NCBI GenBank assembly: GCA_029202545.1
Contig: CP119311.1
Location: forward strand, 1,612,001 to 1,676,000
Reading direction: 5' to 3'
Origin: Candidatus Pseudobacter hemicellulosilyticus
GTDB lineage: Bacteria; Bacteroidota; Bacteroidia; Chitinophagales; Chitinophagaceae
DNA: 64,000 nt
Both the position numbers and the translations under genes were made by a program. Shown piece by piece: positions 50,554-60,532 of the stretch; the first letter of the stretch is position 1, and each line of letters starts with the position of its first letter. The notes beneath the pieces are model-generated. The model saw only the letters and a program-made list of their open reading frames with translations. It searched no databases and was not told the origin of the DNA.

Positions 50554-51309
50554 ATGACAGTTCGAAAAGTAATACTATACTCCCTCCTGCTTCCTGTGTT
50601 GATTTTCCTTAGTCTTATTACTATCAGCCTGATCAAGGATAATAAGTTTCCTGATATTGACTACCTGATCTTTCTCACTGCAGGACTATTCCTTCCCTGG
50701 GCGATCGGAGTGCTGCTTGGGGTATTCGTGACTGTTCTGGTCAGAAAGCCAAAGCTGGAACCCTGGTTTTACCTTTCTGGTCAACTATTAGTGGTTACAA
50801 CTATCGTTTGCTTGTTGCTGGTCAATGCCTACAGGCAGGCTGTACACCGGCAAAATTTTGGGAATATCGAACACAATCACTATCTGGTGGATCTTGACAA
50901 TAAGTATTCTTTTTCAGCAAGGGACCCCTATGTTCAAACAGCCTTCAGAAAACTGGAATCCAGCTTCGCGAACCCGAATGATTTTCGCCTGTCCGCTTAT
51001 TTTTCCCAGGTAACAGGCGAAGACAATACTGTACCTGTTTATTTCGTGTACTTCTCTTATAAACGAAAAGGTAGGGGAGAATTTTTTTCGAAGATCAGGG
51101 TTTTACAGGATAGCGCCTTCGTGGAGATCCTGGGGGGAAATCCTAAAACTAACAGCGACTTTACCCGGCAAAAATCCAGGAATGATAGTATTCGAAATGT
51201 CGAAATACAAGCATTGCAGGATGCTCTGCAAGACCTGCCAGACTCGGCCCGGAATGAAATAATGAATAACCTGGAAAAAAGCTCTTACAGGAGCATAGAA
51301 TTTCGATAA
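50554..51309 (+). CDS. Membrane protein of unknown function
   Basis: The start is placed at the ATG at 50554; the open frame extends upstream through the tRNA-like fragment and terminator, which cannot be coding. The 251-aa protein has three N-terminal membrane helices (about 6-26, VILYSLLLPVLIFLSLITIS; about 36-62, around LIFLTAGLFLPWAIGVLLGV; about 74-92, YLSGQLLVVTTIVCLLLV) and a soluble C-terminal half ending in a helical stretch (VEIQALQDALQDLPDSARNE). No family was recognised. It precedes two exported proteins of equally unknown role on the same strand. Confidence 0.7.
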   Translation: MTVRKVILYSLLLPVLIFLSLITISLIKDNKFPDIDYLIFLTAGLFLPWAIGVLLGVFVTVLVRKPKLEPWFYLSGQLLVVTTIVCLLLVNAYRQAVHRQNFGNIEHNHYLVDLDNKYSFSARDPYVQTAFRKLESSFANPNDFRLSAYFSQVTGEDNTVPVYFVYFSYKRKGRGEFFSKIRVLQDSAFVEILGGNPKTNSDFTRQKSRNDSIRNVEIQALQDALQDLPDSARNEIMNNLEKSSYRSIEFR

Positions 51310-51400
51310 GAACTCCCATTCCCAAAAATTAGGTTAAAACTTAAAAGTCAAATGCAATCCCTTCCACAAATTGTATTTTGGTGCAAAATCCCATTACTGC

Positions 51401-52432
51401 GTGAAGACACTGCTCACAATTATTCCTGTTCTGTTTATATCCTGGAGTTGCACAACCCCTGCAGCAGAAGACTACATCGATTTTATAAATATTGGTGATC
51501 ATGTCTGGGCAATAACCGTAGACAGTAGTGTTGTCAAATTTGATCTTAAAGGAAAGCAAGGGATAAAAAAGGTATTTGATGATAGTATCAAGGTGACAGT
51601 CATTGCAAAGGACCGGAATGATAATATAGTAGTGGTGGATGCAATGAACAGGATTGGTAAATATGAAGCAGGTAAATGGCGTTTTGCCAATACGGGCCAA
51701 AGCAACATCACGGCGATTTTTTATACCAGCAGCAATAAGGAATACCTGGTAACTGATAGCGGAATTATTAACACGGAGAGTAACAAAACTTATTTTCCTG
51801 ATAGTGCTTTAATTGCCCAGATGGGAAGATATTATGGAATGATGGAATATACTTCCGCCTTATTGGATAACCGGGATAATATCTGGTTAGGATATAATTA
51901 TGGAGAATGGGGTGGAAACATTTTTATTTTCAATACAGCCGAAAACCGGTTTATCCATCCATCCACCAGGAATATGAACCTTGAGGAGTATCCGATATTT
52001 TCATTGGCACAGGGTCCTGATGGCATATATTTTTCAGGTGGATTAAGTCACATGAAAATTACCATGGGGTATATCGCAAAATTCAGGGATTCTACGGCAT
52101 TTGTGGTTTTTCACAATCAGTATCATGAAGAGAATAAAAAGCGGAAAGTTCATTACGTAGGGCCAATAGCATACAATAAATGGGATAGCTATCTTTATTT
52201 TTATTCTCAGTATGGATTTTTCAAAGCAAAAGTGGATAGTGAGCTGTGGAACGAAGCCTATTGGACCAGTTTAGCTAACCCTGATCTGCCATTTACTTAT
52301 GGTCAATCGATGGCGGTAGGTTACGGAATGAATATTAAGAAGATTGTTGCAACTGGGCCGGATGCTGTGCTGTTCCTGACTGAGAATAGGTTAATAGGCT
52401 ATCTCGTCGGAAAGGAGGTAAAACTGTATTGA
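51401..52432 (+). CDS. Lipoprotein with predicted beta-propeller-like repeats
   Basis: A GTG at 51401 is taken as start because it yields a lipoprotein signal peptide (KTLLTIIPVLFISWSC); the frame is also open from a TTG 30 nt upstream. The 343-aa protein is rich in beta strands with aromatic repeats (HVWAITVDSSVVKFDLKGKQ, DNIWLGYNYGEWGGN, GPDGIYFSGGLSHMKI), suggesting a propeller like the two-component-regulator propeller proteins of Bacteroidota. No catalytic motif is visible. Function unknown. Confidence 0.65.
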   Translation: MKTLLTIIPVLFISWSCTTPAAEDYIDFINIGDHVWAITVDSSVVKFDLKGKQGIKKVFDDSIKVTVIAKDRNDNIVVVDAMNRIGKYEAGKWRFANTGQSNITAIFYTSSNKEYLVTDSGIINTESNKTYFPDSALIAQMGRYYGMMEYTSALLDNRDNIWLGYNYGEWGGNIFIFNTAENRFIHPSTRNMNLEEYPIFSLAQGPDGIYFSGGLSHMKITMGYIAKFRDSTAFVVFHNQYHEENKKRKVHYVGPIAYNKWDSYLYFYSQYGFFKAKVDSELWNEAYWTSLANPDLPFTYGQSMAVGYGMNIKKIVATGPDAVLFLTENRLIGYLVGKEVKLY

Positions 52433-52492
52433 TGTTTTGGTGCAGACCTGTAATGGCGTGGTCTGCAAAGCATCCGTGATCTGAATGCTATG

Positions 52493-52500
52493 TAATTTTG
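52493..52500 (+). promoter_or_regulatory. -7 element of the exported protein gene at 52533
   Basis: TAATTTTG matches TAnnTTTG exactly, 32 nt before the ATG. Confidence 0.5.
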
Positions 52501-52532
52501 AAGTCAATGCATCTATAGTCTAAATCTTAATT

Positions 52533-53576
52533 ATGTTACGACTGGCCCTTTTTCTCCTCCTCTTCTTCCCAACCTTATTACCAGCGCAAACTCCTGAAAA
52601 GCTGCCGATCGAAATTGGTTATAACAACAGCTATACATATGGCCTGAAAGGGAATAAAATATTGAAGAAGGCAGACGAGAAGGACCAGTGGACATATTGC
52701 TTCACCTTACCTTATTTTCCCGGTAATGGTAACCCCTCCCTTGTAAGCGACCGGTTACAATATGCTACCAGCGATTCCCTTTTCTCCTTTGACCTTTCCG
52801 GAAAATTGAAGAAGAAGGTAGCTTCCAAAGACCTGGTGAAGGCTTTTACAGCCACTGGTATTCAAAAGATCATCTTTTCCTATACTGTGGGTGGATGTTT
52901 TTCTTATAGTAAATTTTACGTGGCATACTCCCCTTCAGGTAAGAACTTTGGCAACCCTAAAGACAGTGGAATGGCCGGATATGCTAAAAAGCCACTTCCT
53001 GAGTACCCACCTGTAATAAAAGCTGAGGTAATAGACCAGTTTATAAATAAGCTACCCCTTCTGTTGCTGGGAAGAAATACTGCCAAACTGGAAGATCTTG
53101 CATTTACGGAGGCTGATTACAAGCAGTGCAAAAAGGATATCCTGGAATTTAAAGAATTCCTGAAACATCCTAATGAACAGAAAATACCACTGTTTACCTA
53201 TCATTGGAAGGGGCTCGACTTTGACCTGTTAACTACCCTTGTAGATGCTATCAGATCAGTCGATGCCGGACACTTGAGAGATTTACTTGCCAGCCTGGCC
53301 GGGAGGTCCAGCACCGATTACGCGTTCAAAGAAATTCTACTTGTCAATAAGCAGAACGAGCAATTGACCTTTCAAACCAGCGATCTGGTGGGAAACCCAT
53401 TCTGTCTGCCCTGGACCATTTCATTGAATGGGTTCACTATAGAAACCAACGATTTCATGATGAACAGGATGATCGGACAAATTTATCCTGGCTTCATAGA
53501 TCCAAAGCAGAGAAGGGTCATCGCATTACATGCTTTTGTGAAACAACTTTATGAACAGCAAAAGCCACAAAAGTAA
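52533..53576 (+). CDS. Exported protein of unknown function
   Basis: This 347-aa protein has a signal peptide (LRLALFLLLFFPTLLPAQ) and no membrane segment afterwards. The N-terminal half is beta-rich (KLPIEIGYNNSYTYGLKGNK), the second half mostly helical (TEADYKQCKKDILEFKEFLK, FVKQLYEQQKPQK). A pair of Cys occurs at about 53 and 122 (WTYCFTL, GGCFSYS). No known family was recognised. It is probably periplasmic. Confidence 0.68.
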   Translation: MLRLALFLLLFFPTLLPAQTPEKLPIEIGYNNSYTYGLKGNKILKKADEKDQWTYCFTLPYFPGNGNPSLVSDRLQYATSDSLFSFDLSGKLKKKVASKDLVKAFTATGIQKIIFSYTVGGCFSYSKFYVAYSPSGKNFGNPKDSGMAGYAKKPLPEYPPVIKAEVIDQFINKLPLLLLGRNTAKLEDLAFTEADYKQCKKDILEFKEFLKHPNEQKIPLFTYHWKGLDFDLLTTLVDAIRSVDAGHLRDLLASLAGRSSTDYAFKEILLVNKQNEQLTFQTSDLVGNPFCLPWTISLNGFTIETNDFMMNRMIGQIYPGFIDPKQRRVIALHAFVKQLYEQQKPQK

Positions 53577-53627
53577 TATAGAAAGGCTAAAAACGAATGC
53601 GCCAAATACCGGAATCCCGCAGGGCGC

Positions 53628-54065
53628 TTACTTCAGCTCCTGCGGTAAAACAGCCACACCGCAGACATATACACCGGTTTTATCATAATAACTGGCAGAA
53701 ACAGAGATGTCATGCTTTTTAAAGACTGCCAGATTTGGATCTGTCTTAAGAATATTGATCATATTTTCTCTGGCGCTGAAGATCATGGAAACGGTATCCA
53801 CGTCCTCCTTATACAGTGTGGTGAGCTGGTAGTTGTAATGTAACCTGTAATCAGATGTCGCCACGCAGTTGGTCAGTGTGATCATACTGTCTACCACCAG
53901 CGGGCAGCGCTTATTGATATTACTGGCTACTTTATCTAACTGCTGGCTAACAGGAGCGGGGCTGAAAATGATCGTCAATCCTTCTTTTATAACGGCACAG
54001 GCGACAAGGAAGATCACAATCCTGAGGACAATGCTTTTCTTTTTTTTAGGAACCAATTGGTACAT
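53628..54065 (-). CDS. Small membrane-anchored protein of unknown function
   Basis: This 145-aa protein has a basic N-terminus (VPKKKKS), one transmembrane helix (about 11-33, IVLRIVIFLVACAVIKEGLT) and a periplasmic or extracytoplasmic domain with RCPLVVDSMITLTNC and TLYKEDVDTVSMIFSARENM. The start at 54065 places the lysine-rich anchor first; the longer frame runs through a terminator. Similar small anchored proteins are seen in many bacteria without assigned function. Confidence 0.7.
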   Translation of the reverse strand: MYQLVPKKKKSIVLRIVIFLVACAVIKEGLTIIFSPAPVSQQLDKVASNINKRCPLVVDSMITLTNCVATSDYRLHYNYQLTTLYKEDVDTVSMIFSARENMINILKTDPNLAVFKKHDISVSASYYDKTGVYVCGVAVLPQELK

Positions 54066-54155
54066 AGGTGCAGGGTTATAGGGTATATCGGATGGGAAGC
54101 TAAACAAAAGATATAAATTGTCCAAAAGCAGGATAATCAGCACCCGGTATCCCTC

Positions 54156-54197
54156 AAAGAAAGCGCCGGGACAAACTGCCCCGGCGCTTTCTTTTTT
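54156..54197. terminator. Terminator at the end of the RND efflux operon
   Basis: A 15-bp stem (54156-54170 with 54180-54194) lies directly after the outer-membrane channel gene on the minus strand; T-rich on both sides. Confidence 0.75.
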
Positions 54198-54207
54198 ACA
54201 GAATACC

Positions 54208-55641
54208 CTACTTCCACCCACCCCCTAGATCCCTATACACATTCACCACGGCGTTCAGCTGCTGCTTTTTCTTCTCAATCAATTCCAGCTTTGCTTCCAG
54301 CGCATCCCGCTGGGTCATCAGGACCTCCAGGTAATCCGCCCGGGCATTGCGGAACAGATCGTTGGAAATGTCGATGGACTTTGTGAGGGCGTTCACCTGT
54401 TGGGATTGCAGTTCGTAGCTCTTGCTCAGGTTGTTGATATTGGACAGCTGCGTGGCTACCTCCAGGTAAGCGTTCAGGATGGTTCGTTCATAATTATACA
54501 CTGCCTGTAGTTGCCGGGCGTTGGCATTGTAAAATTCAGCCTTGATAGCATTGCGGTTGATCAGTGGCCCGGCCAGGTCGCCGGCTAAGGAGTACAATAA
54601 AGATTCAGGGGTTTTTACCAGGTAGGCCGGATTGAAAGCCTGGAAACCGATAGCTGCTGAAATACCCAGGGAGGGATAGAATTCTGCCCTGGCTACTTTT
54701 ACATCCAGCTTAGCGGCGGCCAGGTCTAATTCTGCCTGTTTGATATCCGGCCTGTTGGCCAGCAGTTGAGAGGGAATACCTGCGCTCACTGCGACCGGAA
54801 GCCCATCCTGGAAATGTTCCTTGTTCCTGGCAATGTCCCGTGGGTAGCGGCCCATCAGCAGGTTGAGGCGGTTCTCCGTTTCCTTTATCTTTTGCAGGAT
54901 ATCAAATTCCATGCTCTGCGATCGCAATACTTCTGCTTCAAATTTCTGTACTGCCAACTCGGTAGCCCGGGCTGCTTCCTTTTGTATTTTAACTATGCCC
55001 AGCGCATTTTTTTGCAGCCCGATATTCTGCTGTACAATGGCCAGCTGATTGTCCAGTGCCAGCAATTCATAATAGCTGTTGGCCACTTCCGCTATCAGGT
55101 TGGTGAGGACAAAATTCTTTCCTTCCACTGATGATAGGTACCGGGTCACTGCCGCCTGCCTGGCATTGTGCAGTTTCTTCCAGATATCCACTTCCCAGTT
55201 GGCATAGAGGGTGGCGGCGTAATCCATCAGGGGATCCGGCATTTCTTTGCCGGGCTTGATCTCGGTGCTGGCATCGCCAGCGCCCTGGCTGGTATAACGA
55301 CCAACTTTTTCTACGCCCACACCCGCCCTGACGCCTACGGTTGGCGCCAATGGTCCCTGCCGCAGCCGGATATCATTCCTGGCCATCTCCACTTCCTGCA
55401 GGGTGATCAGCAGTTCCTGGTTGTTCTTCAGTGCTGTATCTATCAGGCTCACCAGGTTGGGATCCGTAAAATATTCGCGCCAGCTCAGTGTGGCTGTATT
55501 GGTTGTATCCTGGCTGCTGCTATAGGTCGCGGGGACAGCTTTGCTGGCTTCGCGGGCTGTAATAGCCGGGGCTTTACAACCTGCTATGGCCAGGAATAAG
55601 ATCAGCAGCCAGCTGTAATGATGTATTTTCAGTTTAGACAT
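54208..55641 (-). CDS. Outer-membrane efflux channel lipoprotein (OprM/NodT type)
   Basis: This 477-aa TolC-like protein has a lipoprotein signal ending LFLAIAGC (Cys22), an N-terminal WREYFTDPNLVSLIDTALKN segment typical of the NodT family, and the two long helical barrel repeats (ANWEVDIWKKLHNARQAAVT; LLANRPDIKQAELDLAAAKL and VARAEFYPSLGISAAIGFQA). It forms the trimeric exit duct of the tripartite pump. Its start overlaps the stop of the RND gene by 8 nt, so translation is coupled. Confidence 0.93.
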   Translation of the reverse strand: MSKLKIHHYSWLLILFLAIAGCKAPAITAREASKAVPATYSSSQDTTNTATLSWREYFTDPNLVSLIDTALKNNQELLITLQEVEMARNDIRLRQGPLAPTVGVRAGVGVEKVGRYTSQGAGDASTEIKPGKEMPDPLMDYAATLYANWEVDIWKKLHNARQAAVTRYLSSVEGKNFVLTNLIAEVANSYYELLALDNQLAIVQQNIGLQKNALGIVKIQKEAARATELAVQKFEAEVLRSQSMEFDILQKIKETENRLNLLMGRYPRDIARNKEHFQDGLPVAVSAGIPSQLLANRPDIKQAELDLAAAKLDVKVARAEFYPSLGISAAIGFQAFNPAYLVKTPESLLYSLAGDLAGPLINRNAIKAEFYNANARQLQAVYNYERTILNAYLEVATQLSNINNLSKSYELQSQQVNALTKSIDISNDLFRNARADYLEVLMTQRDALEAKLELIEKKKQQLNAVVNVYRDLGGGWK

Positions 55642-58600
55642 TGTGATCAATTTCTTCAGTTAACGGGTTTTCTTCTTCGTCTTTTATCAGCAGGCGTTTT
55701 TCCGCGATCTTACCAAATATGTAGTACAGTCCCGGGATGATCAGCACCCCGAATACGGTGCCGAATAACATTCCACCTGCTGCAGCCGTACCGATGGTCC
55801 GGTTGCCGATCCTACCGGGGCCATTGGCAAATACCAGTGGGATCAGGCCCGCAATGAAAGCGAAGGAGGTCATCAGGATAGGCCTGAACCTCACCCGCGA
55901 TCCTTCCAGTGCTGCCTCCAATACTGTGGATCCGGAGCGGTGTTTCTGCACGGCAAACTCTACAATCAGTACGGCGTTCTTACCCAACAGGCCAATCAGC
56001 ATCACCATGGCGATCTGCGCATAGATATTGTTTTCCAGCCCCATGATCTTCAGCAGCAGGAAGGCGCCAAACACACCTGCCGGCAGGGAAAGGATAACAG
56101 CCAATGGCAGGATAAAGCTTTCGTATTGTGCCGCCAGGATCAGGTATACAAAACCCAGACAGATCAGGAAGATGTATACCGCCTGGTTACCCTGTCCCAC
56201 TTCATCTTTGGAAATGCCTGCCCAGTCGATCCCGTAACCACGGGGCAGGGTCTTATGGGCCACTTCATTGATGGCGTTGAGCGCTTCACCACTGCTATAG
56301 CCGGGTGCTGCAGAACCACTGATCTCGGAAGCGTTGTACATGTTATGCCGCGTGATCTCTGAAAGTCCATAGACCTTCTCCATTTTCATGAAGGCGGAAA
56401 AGGGCACCATCTCGTCCTTATCATTCTTCACGTACAGTTTCAGGATATCATCAGGCAGGGCCCGGTATTGGGCGCCAGCCTGGACTATCACTTTGTATTG
56501 CCGGCCGAAATTGATAAAGCTGATCTCGTAGTTACTGCCCACCAGGGTGGAAAGGGTATTCATCGCATTCTCGATGGAAACTCCTTTCTGCTGGGCAATA
56601 TCATTGTCCACTTTTAACAGGTATTGCGGAAAACTGGCGCTGTAGAAACTGAATACGGAAGACAGCTCCTTTCTTTTCTTCAGCTCTTTCACAAAATCAT
56701 TGCTCACAGTTTCCATCTGCTTATAGTCGCCCGAACCGGCTTTGTCCAGCAACCTCAATTCAAACCCGCCAGCGGCGCCATAACCGGGTACGGCAGGAGG
56801 CAGGAAGAATTCAATATTGGCGCCCGTGATGTCCTTCGATTTTTCTTCCAGCTCGGCAATGATCTCCTGTACCGACTGTTTGCGGTCTTTCCAGTCTTTC
56901 AGGTTGACCAGGCAGGTGCCCGAGTTGGAGCCGGTACCTTCGGTCAGGATCTCATACCCTGCCAGGGAGGATACGGATTGTACGCCATCTACGCCTTCGC
57001 AGATCTTCTGCAATCGCTCCGATATCTCATTGGTCCTTTCCAGGGATGAACCCGGTGGTGTCTGGATAATGGCATAGAACATACCCTGGTCTTCGTTCGG
57101 GATAAAACCGGAGGGTACACTTTTATGGAGGAACCAGGTGCCTACAGAAAAACCGATCAGTACCAGGAAGGTCAGTGCACGTCTTGCTACTACCCGGTTC
57201 AATACCAGCTGGTATTTGCCTGCGGCACGGTGGAAGCTGTTGTTGAACCAGGCAATGAACCGGTCCAGGATCGATTTCTTTCTCACCACACCATGGTTAT
57301 TCTTCAGGATCATGGCACAGAGGGCAGGTGTGAGTGTTAAGGCCACAATGCCCGAGAGGATGATGGCTGTGGCCATGGTGATAGAGAACTGCCGGTAAAA
57401 AGTACCCACTGGTCCGGACATGAAGGCTACGGGAATGAATACGGCCGCCATGAGAAAGGTGATGGCAATGATGGCCCCGGCAATCTCGTGCATGGCTTTT
57501 TTGGTGGCCCTGCGGGGCGACAGATGCTCTTCTTCCATCTTGGCATGCACCGCTTCAATCACCACAATGGCATCATCCACCACCACCCCGATGGCCAGTA
57601 CCATAGCGAAGAGTGTGATCAGGTTAAGGGTGATGCCAAAGAACTGCATGAACATAAAGGTGCCGATCAATGATACCGGCACCGCCATGGCGGGGATCAG
57701 GGTGGAGCGCCAGTCGCCCAGGAACAGGAACACCACCAGCCCTACCAGGATAAATGCTTCCACCAGCGTGTGCAGTACTTTTTCAATGGAGGCGTCCAGG
57801 AATTTGGACACGTCATAGCTGATCTCATAGTTCATGCCCTTGGGAAAGGAGTTTTCCTTGATCTCTTTCATCTTGGCCTTGACATTCTCAATCACCTGGC
57901 TGGCATTGCTGCCATAAGATTGTTTCAGCACGATGGCTGCCGAAGGCTTGCCGTTCAGGTTGGAATAGATATCATACATGGAGCTGCCAAATTCCACGTC
58001 GGCCACATCTTTCAGGCGAAGCAGTTCGCCATTGGGATTGGAGCGTACCACCACGTTCTCATATTGTTCTTTGGTACTGAACCGGCCGGAATATTTCAGT
58101 ACATATTCAAACGACTGGGAACGCTTACCAGAGCTTTCGCCGGTTTTGCCTGGAGAGGCTTCCAGGCTCTGCTCACCCAGGGATTTCATTACTTCGTCGG
58201 CCGAGATCTTGTAAGCCAGCATACGATCTGGTTTCAGCCAGATCCGCATGGCATATTCCCGGTTACCGAGGATGTCGGCATAGCCTACGCCATCCACCCT
58301 TTTTAATTCCGAGAGGATATTGATATCGGAAAAGTTGAACAGGAATTTCTGATCGGTGCCGGGATCCTCACTGTACAGGTTGATGTACATGAGCATGTTG
58401 GACTCTTCCCGGGTGATCTTTACGCCTTCCCGCACTACCAGAGGCGGTAGTTTGTTGACCACGGAGGCCACGCGGTTCTGCACGTTCAGGGAGGCCACGT
58501 TGGGATCAGTACCCAGGTTGAAGACCACCTGTATGGTTGCTTCTCCATCATTGCCTGCATCGGAGGCCATGTATTTCATGCCGGGAACACCGTTGATGGC

Positions 58601-58801
58601 CCTTTCCAGCGGGATGATCACGGATTTGATCATCAGCTCACCATTGGCGCCGGGATAATCGGCCACCACATTCACTTTGGGTGGGGAGATGGAAGGGAAT
58701 TGGGTGACGGGCAGCCCGGTAATGGCCAGCACACCGAGGAAAACGATGATGAGCGAGATAACGATGGACAGGACAGGCCGCTGTATAAATCTGTTAAACA
58801 T
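55634..58801 (-). CDS. RND multidrug efflux transporter (HAE1 type)
   Basis: This 1055-aa inner-membrane pump has the AcrB plan: N-terminal MFNRFIQRPVLSIVISLIIV, twelve transmembrane helices, two large periplasmic loops, and the proton-relay pair in TM4 (GVVVDDAIVVIEAV) at about residue 405. Internal duplication is visible (LVGLVVFLFLGDWRSTLIPA; then LICLGFVYLILAAQYESFIL). It exports hydrophobic drugs, detergents or dyes using the proton gradient. It is the middle gene of an adaptor-pump-channel operon; the adaptor lies 25 nt upstream. The substrate range cannot be read from the sequence. Confidence 0.95.
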   Translation of the reverse strand: MFNRFIQRPVLSIVISLIIVFLGVLAITGLPVTQFPSISPPKVNVVADYPGANGELMIKSVIIPLERAINGVPGMKYMASDAGNDGEATIQVVFNLGTDPNVASLNVQNRVASVVNKLPPLVVREGVKITREESNMLMYINLYSEDPGTDQKFLFNFSDINILSELKRVDGVGYADILGNREYAMRIWLKPDRMLAYKISADEVMKSLGEQSLEASPGKTGESSGKRSQSFEYVLKYSGRFSTKEQYENVVVRSNPNGELLRLKDVADVEFGSSMYDIYSNLNGKPSAAIVLKQSYGSNASQVIENVKAKMKEIKENSFPKGMNYEISYDVSKFLDASIEKVLHTLVEAFILVGLVVFLFLGDWRSTLIPAMAVPVSLIGTFMFMQFFGITLNLITLFAMVLAIGVVVDDAIVVIEAVHAKMEEEHLSPRRATKKAMHEIAGAIIAITFLMAAVFIPVAFMSGPVGTFYRQFSITMATAIILSGIVALTLTPALCAMILKNNHGVVRKKSILDRFIAWFNNSFHRAAGKYQLVLNRVVARRALTFLVLIGFSVGTWFLHKSVPSGFIPNEDQGMFYAIIQTPPGSSLERTNEISERLQKICEGVDGVQSVSSLAGYEILTEGTGSNSGTCLVNLKDWKDRKQSVQEIIAELEEKSKDITGANIEFFLPPAVPGYGAAGGFELRLLDKAGSGDYKQMETVSNDFVKELKKRKELSSVFSFYSASFPQYLLKVDNDIAQQKGVSIENAMNTLSTLVGSNYEISFINFGRQYKVIVQAGAQYRALPDDILKLYVKNDKDEMVPFSAFMKMEKVYGLSEITRHNMYNASEISGSAAPGYSSGEALNAINEVAHKTLPRGYGIDWAGISKDEVGQGNQAVYIFLICLGFVYLILAAQYESFILPLAVILSLPAGVFGAFLLLKIMGLENNIYAQIAMVMLIGLLGKNAVLIVEFAVQKHRSGSTVLEAALEGSRVRFRPILMTSFAFIAGLIPLVFANGPGRIGNRTIGTAAAGGMLFGTVFGVLIIPGLYYIFGKIAEKRLLIKDEEENPLTEEIDHNV

Positions 58802-58826
58802 TGTTTGTACGAATTAGTTTCTGGGA

Positions 58827-59909
58827 TTATTCCGCTTTTAAGCGCAGGTGCGCCATTACTTCAGCAGGTTGTTGGTACTCGTAAGCGATACGGTCGTCAT
58901 CTTTTACTTTCTGCACACCTTCCAGCAGGATGCGGTCATTTTCAGAAAGACCATTTTCTACCACGTAGAGATCAGGCATGCTGGCGCCTACAGTAATACA
59001 TTTGGAACGTAGGACATTGTCCTTGTCCACTACAAAAACATAACGCTTGTCCTGGATCTCGTACGTGGCTTTCTGGGGAATGATGAGGGCATTCCGGAGG
59101 GGCATGGTCAGTAACACTTTTCCTGTTTCTCCATGCTTCAGGAGCTTGCCGGGGTTCGGGAACCTGGCGCGGAAAGCGATATTGCCGGTTTCGTTGTCAA
59201 ACTCGCTTTCTATCACTTCCACGGCTCCTTTCACTGGCAGCAGGGTATTATTGGCCAGCAGCAGGCTTACCTGGCTGTTGCCCCTGTTAGCGGTATTGGT
59301 CTGGTATTCCAGGTATTCCGGTTCGGATACGTTGAAATAGGCAAACATCTGGTTGTTGTCCGAGAGGCTGGTGAGTAGTTCGCCCTCTTCTATTACACTG
59401 CCCTGTTTTTTGGGCAGGCGGTCAATGGTCCCGTCAAAGGGGGCGCGGATCTCTGTAAAGGAGAGATGGAGCCTGGCAAGGGTGATGGCGGCTTTGGCCT
59501 GCTCCAGCTTGGCCTGGGCCATGGCCTGCTCATTGGGCGATACTACATTCTTTTCTACCAGGGCTTTTGTATTCTGCAATTCTATTTCTGCGGCCTTGCC
59601 TTCGGCTTCTGCCTTCATTAATTCTGCTTCATACAGTTTGGGCATGATGCGGAACAACAGCTGGCCGGCCTTGACATACTGGCCTTCGTCCACGTAGATA
59701 TGCTCCAGGAAACCTTTCTCCTGCGCCCTGATCTCAATATTCCTGACAGAGCGGATCTGGGAAACATACTCTTTGGTGAATACAGTGTCCACGCGTACCG
59801 GGCTGGTGACAGCATATTTGCTCACTTCTTCTTTTTCTTCGGTTTTTTCCTTGCAGCCAGTTTGCGATAGTAACGCCAACAGGCTGGCAATAACAATAAT
59901 GCTTTTCAT
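58827..59909 (-). CDS. RND efflux periplasmic adaptor (membrane fusion protein)
   Basis: This 360-aa protein has a lipoprotein signal ending LLSQTGC (Cys19), a biotinyl-lipoyl-like domain (RAQEKGFLEHIYVDEGQYVK and TEIRAPFDGTIDRLPKKQGS), an alpha-helical hairpin between them (LYEAELMKAEAEGKAAEIEL, EQAMAQAKLEQAKAAI), and the beta-barrel and membrane-proximal domains (LIIPQKATYEIQDKRYVFVV). It links the RND pump to the outer-membrane channel. It precedes the pump by 25 nt. No TetR gene is adjacent. Confidence 0.94.
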   Translation of the reverse strand: MKSIIVIASLLALLSQTGCKEKTEEKEEVSKYAVTSPVRVDTVFTKEYVSQIRSVRNIEIRAQEKGFLEHIYVDEGQYVKAGQLLFRIMPKLYEAELMKAEAEGKAAEIELQNTKALVEKNVVSPNEQAMAQAKLEQAKAAITLARLHLSFTEIRAPFDGTIDRLPKKQGSVIEEGELLTSLSDNNQMFAYFNVSEPEYLEYQTNTANRGNSQVSLLLANNTLLPVKGAVEVIESEFDNETGNIAFRARFPNPGKLLKHGETGKVLLTMPLRNALIIPQKATYEIQDKRYVFVVDKDNVLRSKCITVGASMPDLYVVENGLSENDRILLEGVQKVKDDDRIAYEYQQPAEVMAHLRLKAE

Positions 59910-60090
59910 GATTTGTAGGAGAATTTTTCAGTTAAAATGCTTTGTGCAGGCAGGCAATCGTGACATGGAGATACCTTGTCCTGTAAGAGCGGGGGACAGG
60001 ATAGTATGCGGTATCTTGCTGTAAAGGGTAGTAGTTACCGGCTATGCCGGAGGATGTGTAAGGAATGAAAAGGAAATAGCGATCAGCTGA

Positions 60091-60474
60091 TCATATGCGC
60101 AAAGCCCGCTGGATAATGTATTTGCAGGCAAGCTGGTTATTGAATAAACGCTGGTCCTTCAGCCAGTCGGACGGGTCATGTAAAAGCAGTACCGGAGAAA
60201 CGGCGAGCCGGTACCGGCTGGTGGACGGGAATTTTCTGGGTGGTACTTTAGGCTCCGCCCCTTCTTCATCCAGTTCTTCGCAGAGCAAACAGTCTTTTGG
60301 CTGATAAACAATATTGTTGAAACCCGGATTGCCCTGTTGTTTGCTGTTTGCCTGATCCCAGTGTTTAAATGCTGTTTCGTTAGCCCTGTGCGGGCCGGCG
60401 TTGCCTGCATAGGCTTGTCCTGCTCCTTTACAGAACAGCACAATAAGGCATACCAGAAACAGCACACGGCGCAT
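60091..60474 (-). CDS. Small exported protein of unknown function, start of efflux operon
   Basis: This 127-aa protein has a signal peptide (RRVLFLVCLIVLFCKGAGQAYA) and no membrane helix after it. The mature part contains a Cys pair in DCLLCEELDEEGAEPKVPP and a C-terminal DWLKDQRLFNNQLACKYIIQ. It lies upstream of the RND operon on the same strand with a 181-nt gap that holds a GATCAGCTGATC palindrome at the stop, so co-transcription is possible but not certain. No family was recognised. Confidence 0.65.
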   Translation of the reverse strand: MRRVLFLVCLIVLFCKGAGQAYAGNAGPHRANETAFKHWDQANSKQQGNPGFNNIVYQPKDCLLCEELDEEGAEPKVPPRKFPSTSRYRLAVSPVLLLHDPSDWLKDQRLFNNQLACKYIIQRALRI

Positions 60475-60532
60475 GGACTCAGTAAATAATTTTTTTAGAG
60501 AAAAGATGGATAAACCTCCGCCACAGTCAGGC

